Made by a program: the position numbers and the translations under genes. Shown here piece by piece: positions 61,315 to 64,000 of a stretch of 64,000 nt of DNA (positions are counted from its first letter, which is position 1; each line of letters begins with the position of its first letter). Origin of the DNA: Daucus carota subsp. sativus (lineage: Eukaryota; Streptophyta; Magnoliopsida; Apiales; Apiaceae); contig NC_030381.2 in NCBI RefSeq assembly GCF_001625215.2, positions 40,856,689-40,920,688 of the forward strand. The letters run 5' to 3'. Under the pieces are notes generated by a model. The model did no database searches and was not told where the DNA came from. It saw nothing but the letters and a program-made list of their open reading frames with translations.

Positions 61315-62897
61315 CTAGCTTATAACCCGTGCAATGCACGGGCGGTTAACTTATTTGTTATTTTATTATATATATTTTAAAGTTACCTAATTTTATTGTA
61401 AAAATAAAATTATGATAGAATAATATGGTTTAATAAATTTTTTACTTAACAGTTGGATAAATTCTTCATAGTTAAGTCCGTTAAATGGCTAATTGAAAAT
61501 TAGGTCGAACATATATATTTTAATGAGAATGTTAAAATATTTTCTTTTACATGTTATAATTTAAGGTGGCCTATAAACTCAGATATAAACTAACCAATCA
61601 ACCTTTGATATTTAGTTAATAATAATTAATAATATGGTATAAAACATACGCATGAACCAAATACCTCCCCATCATACTAACCTAAATTTGATGTTTTGGT
61701 TTAATTGATAATAAAAAATATACTATAACATGTTATAAATTTAAGAGCTCCGTGGGTCGAATACCAAACGATTCACCAAACTCAACTAACTGACCAACCA
61801 AGTGAATTTTTATTTTTGGCTTTAATAGTGTAATAATATATAGTATATGACAGATTTGTAATATTTCTTTTAATATGAGATCATTAGAGTATTTAAAAAT
61901 AATGTTATTAATGTATTTTGGTTGAATAATATCACATGTTATTTATTAATAATTATATTTAATGATATTATATTTTTATATATATGACGCCCGTGTTGAT
62001 TGTAAAAACTCGGTTTTTTTAGTTAGAAAATCTAAAAAAGATAAAGCGTTTTGATTAAAAAGACAATTACTATGTTGCTCGATATTATTTTAGAAGATTG
62101 ATTTTTTTTATCTAAAAAATATATAAAAGATAATTTATTTTAGTTAAAAAGAATAATTGGTTATATATATAGATAGGCCCGTACTTCGGCCCAAGTACCG
62201 ACCGCCCGACCAATATAATAATACTCCCTCTATTTTTTATTATTTGACTTTTAGACTTTTGGCACACATCTTTACGTATAAATATGTCGCCCATGTCCGT
62301 ATTAATTGTAAAAGATTAATTTTTTAGTTGGAAAATTTATAAAAAGATAATATATTTTAGTTAAAAAAGTAATTACCATGTTTCTCAATGTTATTTTAGA
62401 AGATTGAGTTTTTTAGTCAAAAATATAAAAAAGTAATATATTTCAATAAAAAGGATTATCTAGTTATATAGATAGGCCGGTACTATAGCCCAAATTAAAA
62501 AGAATAATTGGTTATATAGATAGACCCGGAATAATTGGTTATATAGATAGGCCCGTATTTTGACCCAAGTACTGACCTACCAAACTTTTAATGTTTCAGT
62601 TTTAAAAGGATTATTATTAATTGGTTATATAGATAGGCCCGTACTTTGACCCAAATTAAAAAGAATAATTATTTATATAAATAGGCCCAGAATAATTGGT
62701 TATATAGATAGGCCCGTATTTTGGCCCAAGTACCGACCGACCGACCAAACTTTTAATGTTTCGGCTTTAATAGTATAGTATAGATTTATATAAATAGGCC
62801 CAGAATAATTGATTATATAGATAGGCCCGTATTTTGGCCCAAGTACCGACCGACCGACCAAACTTTTAATGTTTCGGTTTTAATAGTATAGTATAGA
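61315..62897 (-). mobile_element. Non-autonomous Helitron on the minus strand
   Basis: On the minus strand it starts TCTATACTATACTATTAAAA after an A (62897 downwards). It ends with a stem-loop CCCGTGCA-T-TGCACGGG (61342-61326), TTATAAG and CTAG (61318-61315), followed by T. Near the 5' end a unit of about 115 bp (AGATAGGCCCGTATTTTGGC, then CCAAGTACCGACCGACC...) is repeated several times between 62140 and 62890, including a second copy of the 5' terminus (near 62780). A one-sided CTCCCTCTATTTTTT end at 62224 may be a nested MITE remnant. No Rep/helicase frame is seen. Confidence 0.82.
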
Positions 62898-62936
62898 TAT
62901 GCCATTCCAAGTCGCAGTACTAGGAATTTAATGAAG

Positions 62937-62944
62937 TATAAAAG
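62937..62944 (+). promoter_or_regulatory. TATA box of a gene leaving the window
   Basis: TATAAAAG, 39 bp beyond the Helitron's 5' terminus. A CT/GA-rich leader with AGGGTTTC follows at about 63010. Confidence 0.5.
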
Positions 62945-62969
62945 CATCCCCTGATTTACCAGTTTCTTT

Positions 62970-64000
62970 TCACTAGAGAAACAGAAACACAATACGAGAG
63001 GTGAAATCTAGGGTTTCAATTCAACTTGTGAGTTTTCCATCCTCATTTCTCCTTTCTTTCTATATATATGTATGCGATCACACATATATGTACTGTTTGT
63101 ATCACTTTCATGCGTTTTTGATCGATCATTTCCACACCGCCTTTATATCATCTTATTGTGTTGTAATTGAATCGCTTGAATGCGATCATATATATGTTAA
63201 TGTGTTCGTTTTCGTTTTTGTATCACTTGAATGCGATTCTGATCAATTAGTATCGTTTATGTGATTGTTTAAGCTTTGTTTGTTATGCGCAAAAGCAGTC
63301 TCGATATGTGTTTGTTGCTTGCTGTTCGAAAAATAAAATAAAATGTGTTTTTTGCTCTAATAGCTTAGTTAGCTCTATGTGCTTGTTTTCAGTTTATTAT
63401 GTCGGTGTGAGTGCTGTGATATGGACGTTTATGATACGGCGTGTTGTAGGAATCTCTATGTGGCTGGTAGATTCAAAAATTAGTCTAGATTTTTACTGTT
63501 TGATTCTCTACTAGATTTGTAGAATTCTATTGTTGGTCAACAAGTCATGTTTTATTGATTTAAACAACTTTTAATTCTTCTAGTTTGAGTAAAAAACTAA
63601 TGAGTCGACTTTAGGTTCATTTTATTAAGCAGAATATTTTGTCTGGAGTTGTTCAGTTCAATAATGTACCAGATTAATGAAATGTTGCAGCTAGCAAGTT
63701 ACATTTTATTGTTCCAAACTATGTTTACGTTATTTATTCAGATATAGTATGCATCATGTTATATATATGTTTAATCTCAGTAATGGATCACCTATATCGC
63801 AAAACATGTGAGCGATTTTCACCCTGCGGAGCAAAATCTGAGGCACTTTGATTTGATAACATGTTTGATTTATTTAAATTATGAAGATCTTAATCTTGTA
63901 TGTCATGGCATTTCCTGTTTGTTTTCAGTATTCAAGTTCTATTGCACATTTTTTTGTTTTCTAAACGTGTCAATCGAAATTTGTTAACAGTTTCATATTG
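62970..64000 (+). other. Leader exon and first intron of a partly contained gene (inferred)
   Basis: Downstream of the TATA box is a short leader (GAAACAGAAACACAATACGA) and a candidate donor CAACTT|GTGAGT at about 63027-63028. About 950 bp of T-rich, intron-like sequence follows, with a candidate acceptor TTGTTAACAG ending at 63990. The arrangement repeats that of ELF1 (long leader intron). No coding sequence is visible, so the product cannot be named. Confidence 0.4.

Overview
This is nuclear DNA of a flowering plant, most likely a eudicot. The evidence is AT-rich non-coding DNA, many short exons with GT-AG introns, plant-type promoters and leaders (TATAAATA boxes, AAACCCTAA-type telo boxes), plant-only gene families, and a dense load of plant transposons (Stowaway, hAT, PIF/Harbinger, MULE, Helitron). 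I could not fix the species. An asterid would fit, but that is a guess.

Layout. 1-1.75 kb: no gene seen. 2.05-20.5 kb (+): one 22-exon gene for a 1,448-residue glycine-rich multi-pass membrane protein (At4g32920/At5g11700/At5g47020 family). 24.7-28.9 kb (-): organellar GatC, subunit C of the Glu-tRNA(Gln) amidotransferase. 29.3-38.4 kb: gene debris. It holds a frameshifted serpin fragment, a decayed SIZ/PIAS-type SUMO E3 ligase (SP-RING) pseudogene, a 1.15-kb duplicated segment present twice, and a 2-kb poly(A)-tailed insertion with a 17-bp target duplication. 39.1-40.4 kb: a non-autonomous Helitron ending just before the promoter of the next gene. 41.8-43.6 kb (+): transcription elongation factor ELF1. 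45.0-46.1 kb (+): an intronless SIN3-like protein with PAH domains only. 48.0-49.3 kb: a MULE with a 9-bp target duplication. 50.2-54.5 kb (+): an AFC3-type LAMMER kinase. 56.5-60.5 kb (-): a GET2/CAML-like tail-anchor receptor subunit. 61.3-62.9 kb: a second Helitron, followed 39 bp later by the TATA box and leader of a gene that leaves the window.

All multi-exon models were checked by hand. Every junction is GT-AG and the reading frame is kept from start to stop (1,448, 126, 103, 389 and 270 residues). The genes do not form a pathway: they are housekeeping genes (organellar translation, transcription elongation, splicing control, ER membrane insertion) beside an uncharacterised membrane protein. 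Four of them (GRP, GATC, AFC3, GET2) have their closest Arabidopsis relatives, as I recall them, within At4g32660-At4g32920, so the window looks like a conserved syntenic block opened up by mobile elements. I found no convincing new biological system. The most unusual items are the mosaic pseudogene region, the two promoter-hugging Helitrons, the PAH-only SIN3-like gene, the in-frame poly-C intron and a perfect 112-bp palindrome.
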